Shown: positions 21,665 to 32,700 of the stretch, piece by piece
Layout of the letters: each line of letters opens with the position of its first letter
Position numbering within the stretch: the stretch's first letter is position 1
Origin: Patiria pectinifera
Taxonomy: Eukaryota; Echinodermata; Asteroidea; Valvatida; Asterinidae
Assembly (NCBI GenBank): GCA_029964075.1
Contig: CM057146.1
Coordinates: 11,799,501-11,863,500, forward strand
Reading direction: 5' to 3'
DNA length: 64,000 nucleotides
Translations under genes and position numbers: made by a program
The notes under the pieces: model-generated
Database searches by the model: none
What the model was told of the DNA's origin: nothing
What the model saw: only the letters and a program-made list of their open reading frames with translations

Positions 21665-22380
21665 TTTCAGTTCAAATTGTATCACATTATGTCTAGCATT
21701 ACATACGCACCTCTAAACCCTAATACCCTAATGGCATAAATACATCAGGTGTCTTGAATTATTTCATAACGTTGCTTCTAGATCATCAAAACCTTCACAA
21801 AAGTTATCAATTCTGTCATCTTCATCGTAAAAGTAACACTTGCATTTAGGAATACAACTTTGAACTGAACTTTGTCATGAAGAGAAGGAACTCTAGTTGT
21901 AATTTTAACTTGGTTCAGCTAAAAAAATGCGTAAGTTAATAAGAGTGAAATCCAAACAGCATATGGGGTCTGACGTTTAATTGCTTCCAAAGAGATAGTG
22001 GTTGCCTCATGAAGGCGTGCATTGAAAAAGTAAACAAAAAGAAAATGAAATTCTCTGTGTGTATGCTTGTCATTCTTTTAGCGTGTATTGTCTTTCAGTT
22101 ATTTTAACAAAATTTAAGCTTGCTTTGAACAAAATTGAAACAGTCTTGGGGGGGGGGGGATGGACTAGATGTTATTAAAATAACACCAACTACCACTGTA
22201 CATGTTCGAAATAAAGCTGTCTTCTACACGCGTGTTGAAAGCAAAATGTAACCCTCCACACAACCATTAAAAACGGGGCTTTTTTGTGTAATTTTTGCGA
22301 GAACCATGCCAGAACAAATATAGGGGGTGACACTTTAGTCCCGAAAAATGGAGCTGTTCGGCGCTGCATGTACAGTATAC
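21665..22380. other. Intergenic DNA between RPS2 and the 22381 repeat
   Basis: No gene recognised; a 10-G run near 22150. Confidence 0.4.
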
Positions 22381-22950
22381 AAATATTGAATGCTTCGAGT
22401 GGTGTAGTAAAACTAGCCTCCCGAGGTGATCCATGGACATACTATTTTCCCGAGGCGAAGCCGAGGGAAAATAGAATGATCCATGGATCACCGAGGGAGG
22501 CTAGTTTTACTTCACCACGAGATAAAGCATTCAATATTTGTTTTATAACACTTCACCCTCAGATTCTGCTTGATTTTAATATTTTAAATTATTTAAATCT
22601 GAACACAGCTGAAATAAACTTCAATTTCAATACAACATTGGTGGAAAATGTATTTCTCTCTTAAAAACTACCCCTTTACAAAATGTTTGAACCCAAGTCT
22701 GCGGCGCGCTCTCTTTGGAATAATACGCGCTACGCACAACGCGCAACGCGCACACCAGCATGCATTTGCACACAAATACCGCGCCGTGGAAATAGTACTA
22801 TGGTTGCTATGCGCATAGTACTTTGGTTGCTATGCGCATAGTACTTTTGGACGTGCACAGAAAGATAGCAAAATTAGAAAGTAACATGTGACTCGCTCTC
22901 GGCCAATCAAGACACAGAATCTGTGGGTGAGGTGTTATAATACTTGTTAT
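22381..22950 (+). mobile_element. Hairpin-plus-body inverted-repeat element (copy 1)
   Basis: 22381-22540 is a ~160-nt hairpin with arms AAATATTGAATGCTTCGAGTG ... CTAGCCTCCC and their inverse; at its apex CTATTTTCCCGAGGC pairs with GCCGAGGGAAAATAG. The adjoining body (22540-22950) has its own inverted ends, TTATAACACTTCACC and GGTGAGGTGTTATAA. It matches 48826-49230 in reverse, including the GCGCGCTCTCTTTGGAATAA and TGCATTTGCACACAAATACC regions. Confidence 0.75.
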
Positions 22951-23675
22951 TGCAGCCTTGCAGTGGTTTTGTGTATTTGTGCTGTGTGTACATGTAATTT
23001 GATACACAATGTTTAATCATACATTCATTGAATGAAATAAACCCTCCTACTATTTAAGAGGTCACAAACGGTTAAAATGTTTCTATCTCACGTGGCATAC
23101 TGTGTACAAACCAATGGGGGTCTTGACCAATATTGACCCAGGGTGACTTCGTTTTCGATGTAAACAACAGGTTTTTTCTGGGTCATATCTCGGGAATGTA
23201 AAAAGACCTTAGGTCAATTTCCTTTCAACTAGACTTTTAAAATAGTATAAGTAAACAAATAACATGAAATTGTCGTGGATTGTAGGCCGTAATGCCCCTT
23301 TAATCCCCTCCCCGCACTTCACATTTCAAAAACAACGAACCCCGCAAAACTTTTTGCGGACCGCGCGGATCAATAATCATTCGACGACTGATGACTGAGC
23401 CGAGCAAATAACTTAAATAAACACACACCAAACAGCCGTCCATATTACGTCAAAATAGTCTGATAAACGCGCCATCGAAATATGTTGTAAATGTCGGCAA
23501 TCACCAGACTTCGATGAATTATATGACGTCAAATTAGATTCGTCGAGCAAAAGGCATAAGGAGAGCTGCTGTTGATTTTGTGAAGACGTGTAACTGAAAT
23601 CGTGGGTAAAAATCGTCATTTTACCGTTGTTTAACTGGCGATTGGTGAAATTGATGTCGTAACCGATATCGCAGA
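22951..23675 (+). promoter_or_regulatory. HID1: HID1 upstream region / presumed promoter and 5' UTR
   Basis: Includes CpG-containing DNA near 23350 (CGGACCGCGCGG). No TATA box or other gene was identified; the transcription start cannot be fixed by eye. Confidence 0.35.
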
Positions 23676-23741
23676 ATGGGTGGAACAGATTCAAAGCTGA
23701 ATTTCAGGAAGGCCGTGGTACAGCTGACCACAAAAACACAG
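23676..23741 (+). CDS. HID1: HID1 exon 1
   Basis: ATG through TTKTQ, 22 codons; donor CAG|GTAAAT, phase 0. Carries the myristoylation signal. Confidence 0.93.
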
Positions 23742-26700
23742 GTAAATTTGTGTGTCATGATTCGAATGATTTTTTTGGATTTTTTGTACTGTACTAAAGT
23801 AGTACTAATACTATGTAGGCTACTTTCAAAATCAAATGCTTCGCAAATATGCACGCACTAGAGTAGAAGAAATGTTTCCAATTTTGTTCAGAAATACCTA
23901 AAAATATATCTTGACTCTCCATAGACTTTGTACACATCTGCTTTTTCTTCGTAAATCATCTCAATGAAGGTCATTCATTGCAAAAAATAATGATCACTGA
24001 TGATGATAAGACTAAGATTAAGACTAGCCTAATTGCTAGAAAAGTAGAAGAGAGTAAGACATGAATCTGGGACTTAATTTTAGTGAGAACATGGAGAAAC
24101 AATCTAATTTTGTTAGAAAATACTTTATCACTTACTTACTTTATTCCACCTCATCATGCTCATGGTACATGATGATGTACGTGTATGTAGGCCTAATGCA
24201 AACATATAAATATAATTCTTCAAAATAAATTAGGTACATGTGTGTTAAAACAAATAATATAAGAAATAATGTATTAGGCCCCCCCAAAAAAGTCTCCGGT
24301 TTCTGGTATGCGCGCGCGTCGCCGTAGCCATGCGCGTCGGCAAAATGAAAAAGTCTTTTTTTCAATAAAAGTTGATGTCTCAAAACCGCCAAACTCACTG
24401 GTTTGACTGGAATCCTGCTGCTGCACAATTTTAACGTGTTTTAGACGGGGTTATGATCGAGAATAAGCTTTATGTGGCCTCTCTGGACTCCCATATATTT
24501 GCACTAAGTTTAGTCGGGCACCATTTACAGTCATCAGCCGACATTTGAAGCCAAAAAAAAAAAAAAAACAGGTGAAAAAAAAAAAAAAGCCGCGTCGCCG
24601 CACCACTTTTGGGGCAAGCTCCATACCAGAAACCGGAGACTTTATTTTTTTGGCCTTACTGTAGTACAAGACTGAGATGCAGAGGACCACAAAAAGGAAG
24701 CTTGTCGAGTGCAAGTCCCCTGACATGTGCCTGAACAACAAAAACAATAACACAATTAACAAGGTACATAATAACAACAAATAAGATGTGTAAACAAAGA
24801 CAATACAAGAATGTAAATGACAGGGACAGTGAGTGTGAATTAATGGAAAGAAGCATTAAAAAAATTAATTTAATTTAATATGGAATATGTCTTGTTATAC
24901 CCCGCAAGATTTGAGACCAAAAAATTTGGCACTATGTGCGTGTAGATACACTACACCCTACACCAATAAAGCGCCCTCACAAGGCAGCAGGGATGAAGCT
25001 AGATTGATCACAGACAACCTGCTTACAACGTGACAAAACTTTAATATGGAAGCATGCGCGATGTGCATACATAGATGCTAAAAATCGGTCATGTAAATCC
25101 AGAACACACAGTTGGCATATCCAATCGTGTACCCTCTCTTACGGTCACATGCACACAATGAATACCCCACACAAAATCAGCATGTACAGTATCTACACAG
25201 TGCTAAAGAGGTCTACAGCATCTACACAGTGCTAAAGAGGTCTACAGCATCTACACAGTGGTTAAGAGGTCTTCAGCATCTACACAGTGGTTAAGAGGTC
25301 TACGGCATCTACACAGTGGTTAAGAGGTCTACAGCATCTACACAGTGCTAAAGAGGTCTACAGCATCTACACAGTGGTTAAGAGGTCTACAGCATCTACA
25401 CAGTGGTTAAGAGGTCTACAGCATCTACACAGTGCTAAAAAGGTCTACACCATCTACACAGTGGTTAAGAGGTCTACAGCATCTACACAGTGCTAAAAAG
25501 GTCTACAGCATCTACACAGTGGTTAAGAGGTCTACAGCATCTACACAGTGCTAAAAAGGTCTACAGCATCTACACAGTGGTTAAGAGGTCTACAGCATCT
25601 ACACAGTGGTTAAGAGGTCTACAGCATCTACACAGTGGTTAAGAGGTCTACACTATCTACACAGTGGTTAAGAGGTCTACAGCATCTACACAGTGCTGAA
25701 AAGGTCTACAGCATCTACACAGTGGTTAAGAGGTCTACATCATCTACACAGTGGTTAAGAGGTCTTCAGCATCTACACAGTGGTTAAGAGGTCTACGGCA
25801 TCTACACAGTGGTTAAGAGGTCTACAGCATCTACACAGTGCTAAAGAGGTCTACAGCATCTACACAGTGGTTAAGAGGTCTACAGCATCTACACAGTGCT
25901 AAAAAGGTCTACACCATCTACACAGTGGTTAAGAGGTCTACAGCATCTACACAGTGCTAAAAAGGTCTACAGCATCTACACAGTGGTTAAGAGGTCTACA
26001 GCATCTACACAGTGCTAAAAAGGTCTACAGCATCTACACAGTGGTTAAGAGGTCTACAGCATCTACACAGTGGTTAAGAGGTCTACAGCATCTACACAGT
26101 GGTTAAGAGGTCTACACTATCTACACAGTGGTTAAGAGGTCTACAGCATCTACACAGTGCTGAAAAGGTCTACAGCATCTACACAGTGGTTAAGAGGTCT
26201 ACAGCATCTACACAGTGGTTAAGAGGCCTACAGCATCTACACAGTGCTAAAGAGGTCTACACTATCTACACAGTGGTTAAGAGGTCTACAGCATCTACAC
26301 AGTGCTAAAAAGGTCTACAGCATCTACACAGTGGTTAAGAGGTCTACAGCATCTACACAGTGGTTAAGAGGTCTACACTATCTACACAGTGCTAAAAAGG
26401 TCTACAGCATCTACACAGTGGTTAAGAGGTCTACAGCATCTACACAGTGGTTAAGAGGTCTACAGCATCTACACAGTGGTTAAGAGGTCTACAGCATCTA
26501 CACAGTGGTAGATTGTATCCGGTCAACTCGGACCCAAATCAACTAAACTCATGCCAACTCGGACCCACGCCAACTCGGACCCACGCAAACTCGGACCCAC
26601 TACCAATTCAGACCACTACCAATTCGGACCCACGACCAACTCGGAACCACTACCAACTCGGAACCACTACCATCTCGGACCCAAGCACGACCAACTCTGA

Positions 26701-29700
26701 CCCAACAATGATTCAATCATTAGTTTCAGTTATTATAGGTCATCTTACAGTGTTGGATGTACTCTGTAATATATTCGGCTTTTATTGTTTTCTTTTGCTG
26801 TCACTGAGCGGTACTTTATGATGTGTACGGAAGTTGTTGCTAAACGCTTATCGTTTTGAACGTCATGAAACTCAACGTGCTTAGCTTTTTGAAACCGTGA
26901 CTTTTTCCATGGCGGGAAAATCTGTATATGAAGCTAAACCAAGAGATGTGTACATGTACATGTAAAGCAGGTTAGGCCGTAAGATTAGGCCTACCATATA
27001 TCATTATGTACAGGTTAGTATATGTTTTAAGGAGCGTCCCGCCAAAGTTGAAATTAATTAGTTGATTACTTGTCATGGGCTGTTTTTGTTGTGTGATGAT
27101 TCATTGGAAAGCTCATTACTAAAAATTATCAACTTAATTTGAAAATGTTTGTTCAAGGTGCTACACCCAACAAAACATGTATACATGTACACCAACTTTA
27201 AATCCCTTTAAAGCCTGGTTCCTTACAAAATGGTAACCTTAGGCCTGTTGAAGCAAAACATTATGTAACTGTTATCTATTAAGAGCACAAAATCATATTT
27301 TTTCGTTGTGACTGTTGGTCCGCCATGTTGGGGTATTTAATTTTGACTAGGCGTTTGTAATTAAGTTCGATGTTTGAATACACTGCCGCGCTTATGCCAT
27401 GCTAACGTAACACTAAATCAATTTTATTCGACACGGCATAAGCACATTTGAAAGAGGCCTTACCAAATTATTTATATTTTTGATCTGTGATGAACGTGAC
27501 CTGCCCGCATCCAATTACAGATGTGCACAATGTAGACCTACATATATCTTTGATATACGATCACTACGACGAACGGTAACCTACACTTTTGTTGTTATTT
27601 TAGGATGTAAAACAAATGGTAATCGAACAGTATTTTTTATGTACTACGAGGCAGTGAACGTGTTTCAGTGAGGTCAGAGGATGTTTTTCATTTGAAATAA
27701 CTATGTAGGTAAAAAAGTAATTGATTATTTTTTTTTATTCACATGCTTACTTTGATTTTTGTTCTTTTAACGGATTTGTTTAACTTTTTTTACTTTTTTG
27801 ATTTCATTTTTTATAGGGTAAACTGGGGTAAAAACGCCCATGGGGTAAAAACGCCCACTTGACTTGTTTTCACTGCTAGTAAAAAATGACAAGATGAATT
27901 GTTCAATGGAATATATTTTTAATAAGTACAATGTAGATAAAAACTAATAATAAAAAGAATTAAATTCATTAACATATTTGAAGGGTACGTAGGTGCTGTT
28001 GAAAAAAATATTTTAAAAAAAGTTTTAAAAAATGGCCGTCGAAGGTTTAGCCTATATCACTTAAAATTATTTTATAAAAAAAAGTGTCTTATATTTTTAT
28101 TATTCTTTAGTTGATATATATTAAGAAGGGTTAATAACATAATTATAAATGATTACAATATTAAAATCTATTTTAATATTTGCTTAATAATGTTTTTTGA
28201 GTGGGCGTTTTTACCCCGGGCAAAATCAGGGGTCTCGGGGTAAAAACGCCCAGTACTTTATTTGATATCAAACTCTGTTGCAGCCTCATTTTTCTTCAAA
28301 AACCTCACTGTTAGAACTTTCTACAGCATTATGTTTGTTGTATGAGTAAGTATTAGCTATAAGAGTCCCACTACATAAATATTAAACAGTCAGGCGCGGA
28401 TCCAGAGGGGGGGTTTTGGGGGTCAACCCCCCCCCCCCCAGCTCTGTCAAAAAAAAAAATTATCATACAAATTCCTAAAAAGTAAGTCGAAACCCCCCCC
28501 CCCCCCGTCCCCCCCCCCCCTGCTGTGACACCCAAACAAAAAGATACTGGTATAATGTCCACCTGTTCGAAATACGGTACATCATTCTGTTAATAATCGT
28601 CGAATTTGAACAGCCCCCCTCCCCCTTCCGCCCCACCAGTTTTTGATTTTACGGAGGCAAAGTGTCCGGAGAAAAAAAAACCTGTGTAAATTTTCAGATT
28701 TTTTTGCTGATGAAAACCCCCCCCCCCCCTTGCGAAAACTCCTGGATCCGACCCTGACAGTGTATTGCGTGAAGTGGGGAGACCTTAGGCGGTATCACTA
28801 CCGGTAACTGACGTCTTGAAGTGGCAAGGAATCTGGCATTTGTTCAGTGGCGAATGCCGTGGGTCTATGATATGTGAGCAGATTCGCTGATTAATTAGGC
28901 AAGACCCCGCCTCTTGACCTCCTAGATTCGGACCAATCAGCGGGCGCTTTCTATATCGGGTCTTCGGTCATTCACCGTTGGGCGTCATAGACAATGGATT
29001 AAAAAGCATGCGTCACGCACTCTATTACCATGTTACGCGATAATGCGCCTGGCTGTTGTTGCATTACAAAACACTGCAATCGAATTGACCAATCAAACGT
29101 TAAGTCCTGATTTGGGAATGAAATGACGTCACGATTTAGTAAAGTCGACTCCGATTGGCTGAGGAGCGAGATCGCATAAATCTGCATGCTTTGATATATA
29201 TCAGACGTCAGATAGGAGTCCAGGCTCCGTGGATAACGGGTGATACTCAGACTAGCATTTATTAGGGAATGCTCGAGAAATCATGAGCTCATGGCATTTT
29301 CTCAAGAAAAAAAAAATAACACCTTTATGGTGGTTTGAGTGTACTTTTAATAAGTAAAAATGACTAGAAATGGCTCTAAGACCCAACTGGACCGGTTTCT
29401 ACTCTTATGCTATAATAGCAGAGCTTCATCAGTAATAAGCCATATCCAGTATTTTATATTCGGCTAAATTAGTCGTGTCAAATGTTAGGGTGCAGATACA
29501 CATACATGTAAGTGCATCTAATAACATTTTGTGTGAACCTTGTAATGAGTTCAATTCCCGGTTATTGATAAACCTTGATTTGACAAGTACACCTTTAAGA
29601 TTTTTGGCCTTTTATAGGCAGGAATTGGTTCGCTGGGAAACAGATTGCATACATGTAATTTCAGGTGTTCCGGAATTAAATGCCAGTCTTTCAGCAATAC

Positions 29701-32700
29701 TTTTGTTAGCTGCTGGGTTTTGATGTGTGGTGTGTAGATTATCTTGAAGACTAGAGATAGTTCTTTTGGTCGTGTTTCATTCATGATGTATTGCTCACAG
29801 ATTTCAAATTGTATGTCTTTTATGACTGGCAATTTCCTCTTTCTTGTGGTTACAGAGTAGAAGTTTCTCCATGAACGCATTTCTTTTCTCTAAGAAATAC
29901 AAATGTATGTCTTGTTGTCACAGAAATGTGCGTATCTTAGTACCGTAGTTCTCCTTTGATAAATCCTTAGGTTACCAGCAGTAGGCTAGAAGCACACATA
30001 TACAAAAATGCCTAATAACATGGAACTACATGTATGATTTGGCTAAACAAGATTGAAATAGATTTTTCAATATTGGCAGGTCTTATCATTAAACCTACCA
30101 GTTTATTATGGGCGAATTATGTACGCTAATGTTCCACTTCCTTCCACATAGAAATACCTTTTTCAAATGATCAAGTTTGTAGTAATAATTAACCAGTTGT
30201 GTTTGAAAAGTTATTTGTATTTGATGAAGTATCCCTCCATATTAAATTAATTACAAAAATATGACTATACTACAGGGAAACCTGTGGTATAGCAATTTTT
30301 TTTTTTATAAATGTGGGCGGGCGTTTTTACCCCGAGGCCCGGGTAAAAACGCCCGCCAAACTTCCTCTCGAAAAGGGGGGAAAATTTCCCCTTATCAATA
30401 TAATGACCATGATTTTATATTTGCACCTGATAGAGGAGACATGTATTGCATAAAACCACACATTTATTTCCTGGTGTCTCCAAGTAGTACTGAGATATTT
30501 AACAAAAACCTAAAAATCGGGCGTTTTTACCCCAGTTTACCCTATAGATTCATATGGAACCTTCGCTTTTCTTATAAAGTGTATGCAATGGTGTTGATGT
30601 TTCTTTTATCAAACGTTTTTAATTTTTTTTTCATATTTTTTTGGCACTTGGAAATGGCACGTTTCGTTTATACAAACTGTATGGTAGTTTTATAGTTATT
30701 TATATTATTTTTTACCCATCTAGGCTGTTAATTTCATATTCAAAATATGCTGACTTTTTGTGGGTGTTTTGAAGTTGGTTATCGTTTAGATCCGTGAATG
30801 GTTTATATCTTATATTTTATTTATTGACTTTAGTTTTATCCAGTATACAAATGAATAATGTTTTGTTTGAAAGTGTTTATATTTCAGTGTTCATGCTTTC
30901 CGATTTTATTTTTTTATGAAGATCTGTGCTGGATGTGTTAATTTTGATACGTATAAAGTTTGGATTAAAAATGAAATAACATAAGAAAAATGGCATGAAC
31001 GATATCACTTATTAATTAAAAAAAATAATAATAATAATAAAATGCACTTTTAGTAAAAGTTTTACTAGAGTTATCGCATTACAATTACAATGAAAAATTT
31101 TACTAAACAGCATCACTGTAACACATGTAACTTAAACCCAATGGGGAATGTTTGAAAACGTGCATAATGAGTCCGAGTTGTGGGTCCGATTTGGCATGGG
31201 TCCGAGTTGGCTTGGGTCCGATAAGTACACAGTGCTAAAGAGATGTTGTAGACCCCTTTAGCATTGTGTAGATGCTGTAGATCTATTTAGCACTGTGTAG
31301 ATAGTGTAGACCTCTTAACCACTGTGTAGATGCTGTAGACCTCTTAACCACTGTGTAGATGCTGTAGATCTCTTAACCACTGTGTAGATGCTGTAGACCT
31401 CTTAACCACTGTGTAGATGCTGCAGACCTCTTAACCACTGTGTAGATGATGTAGACCTCTTAACCACTGTGTAGATGATGTAGACCTCTTAACCACTGTG
31501 TAGATGATGTAGACCTCTTAACCACTGTGTAGATGCTGCAGACCTCTTAACCACTGTGTAGATGCTGTAGACCTCTTAACCACTGTGTAGATGCTGTAGA
31601 TCTCTTAACCACTGTGTAGATGCTGTAGACCTCTTAACCACTGTGTAGATGCTGTAGATCTCTTAACCACTGTGTAGATGCTGTAGACCTCTTAACCACT
31701 GTGTAGATGCTGCAGACCTCTTAACCACTGTGTAGATGATGTAGACCTCTTAACCACTGTGTAGATGATGTAGACCTCTTAACCACTGTGTAGATGATGT
31801 AGACCTCTTAACCACTGTGTAGATGCTGCAGACCTCTTAACCACTGTGTAGATGCTGTAGACCTCTTAACCACTGTGTAGATGCTGTAGATCTCTTAACC
31901 ACTGTGTAGATGCTGTAGACCTCTTAACCACTGTGTAGATGCTGTAGATCTCTTAACCACTGTGTAGATGATGTAGACCTCTTAACCACTGTGTAGATGA
32001 TGTAGACCTCTTAACCACTGTGTAGATGATGTAGACCTCCTTAGCACTGTGTATATGCTGTAGACATCAAAGCTCTAGCACTGTGGCGGAAACTAGTTCC
32101 AATTAATACTATATTGAGGGATGTTTCGCATGCTCTGTAGTGTGTAGCGTGTAGTGTATCTACACGACGTGCGGTCTGTGAAAAGTGTGTAGCGTGTAGT
32201 GTATCTACATGACATGCGGTCTGTGAATCTGGTCTCAAATGTTGCATCATATGTGTCTTGTCTCTCCATAGACTCTGAAGTAGCATCATATTGCAACATT
32301 CTTTCCAAAGCCTTGTGCTTGTCCATAAAAATTATCTGGTTCCCAATCTACTGCTGTCAAAATCAAAATAAAGACAGTGCGTCAAAAAAACAAAATGTCA
32401 CACTGTATAAGGCCGAACAAAAAAAATGGTGTGTTTACGGTAACCCGACCGACCTGGATTTTTTTCGGCCAAATTGCCGACCTCAAACTTTTTATTGCCA
32501 TTTTGAAGGTTGATAATTGACAAATTTCAAACATTTCAAGTACTTTTAATTATTTGCCACTTGAATCTGACCATGATTTGACACAAACATACCTGTGTTA
32601 AACGTGCGAAAATCGCGACGATCTCAAAACTTGAACTCTCAAACTACGAAGTACGATTATTTTTGCACAGACGCATCGGGGTACGCCTGGCTGGCCAACG

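Larger units (their letters stand above)
27812..30546. mobile_element. 2.7-kb nested inverted-repeat element (GGGGTAAAAACGCCC family)
   Basis: TATAGGGTAAACTGGGGTAA then AAACGCCC at 27812 is the inverse of the sequence ending CCCCAGTTTACCCTATA at 30546. TA-rich edges suggest a TA-type target. Additional inverted GGCGTTTTTACCCC / GGGGTAAAAACGCC pairs occur internally at 28203-28252 and 30313-30357. It contains the insertions at 28391-28756 and 28866-29262 and a Penelope-like fragment at 29560-29800. Confidence 0.78.
25184..32065. mobile_element. Giant (~6.9 kb) foldback-type element with inverted tandem-repeat arms
   Basis: Left arm: a 29-bp array (25184-26509) then a 16-bp GGACCC array (26518-26706). 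Right arm: the inverted 16-bp array (31168-31221) then the inverted 29-bp array (31225-32065). The outer ends agree: CAGTATCTACACAGTGCTAA on the left, and the inverse TTAGCACTGTGTATATGCTG on the right. Long inverted repeats made of short tandem repeats define FB (Drosophila) and TU (sea urchin) foldback transposons. The loop holds a nested element at 27812-30546. No intact transposase was seen. It lies inside HID1 intron 1. Confidence 0.75.

Noticed and set aside
25184..26509. 29-bp repeat array considered as a CRISPR array
   Set aside because: Units are contiguous with no unique spacers, mutate in place, and have an inverted partner array at 31225-32065; the host is a eukaryote.
25112..26821. 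Open frames of 60-124 codons encoding RSTASTQWLRGLQHLHSA-type repeats
   Set aside because: They are generated by the 29-bp array because the unit lacks stops in some frames; no start context, no splice support, and the arm is part of a transposon.
28391..28756. Poly-C tracts considered as regulatory i-motif or sequencing error
   Set aside because: They sit inside a clearly bounded MITE and are mirrored by its structure; tract lengths may still be assembly-uncertain.
30261..30695. 144-codon plus-strand frame within the nested element
   Set aside because: It crosses the transposon's terminal inverted repeat and the element boundary, with low-complexity Phe-rich translation; no transposase motif.
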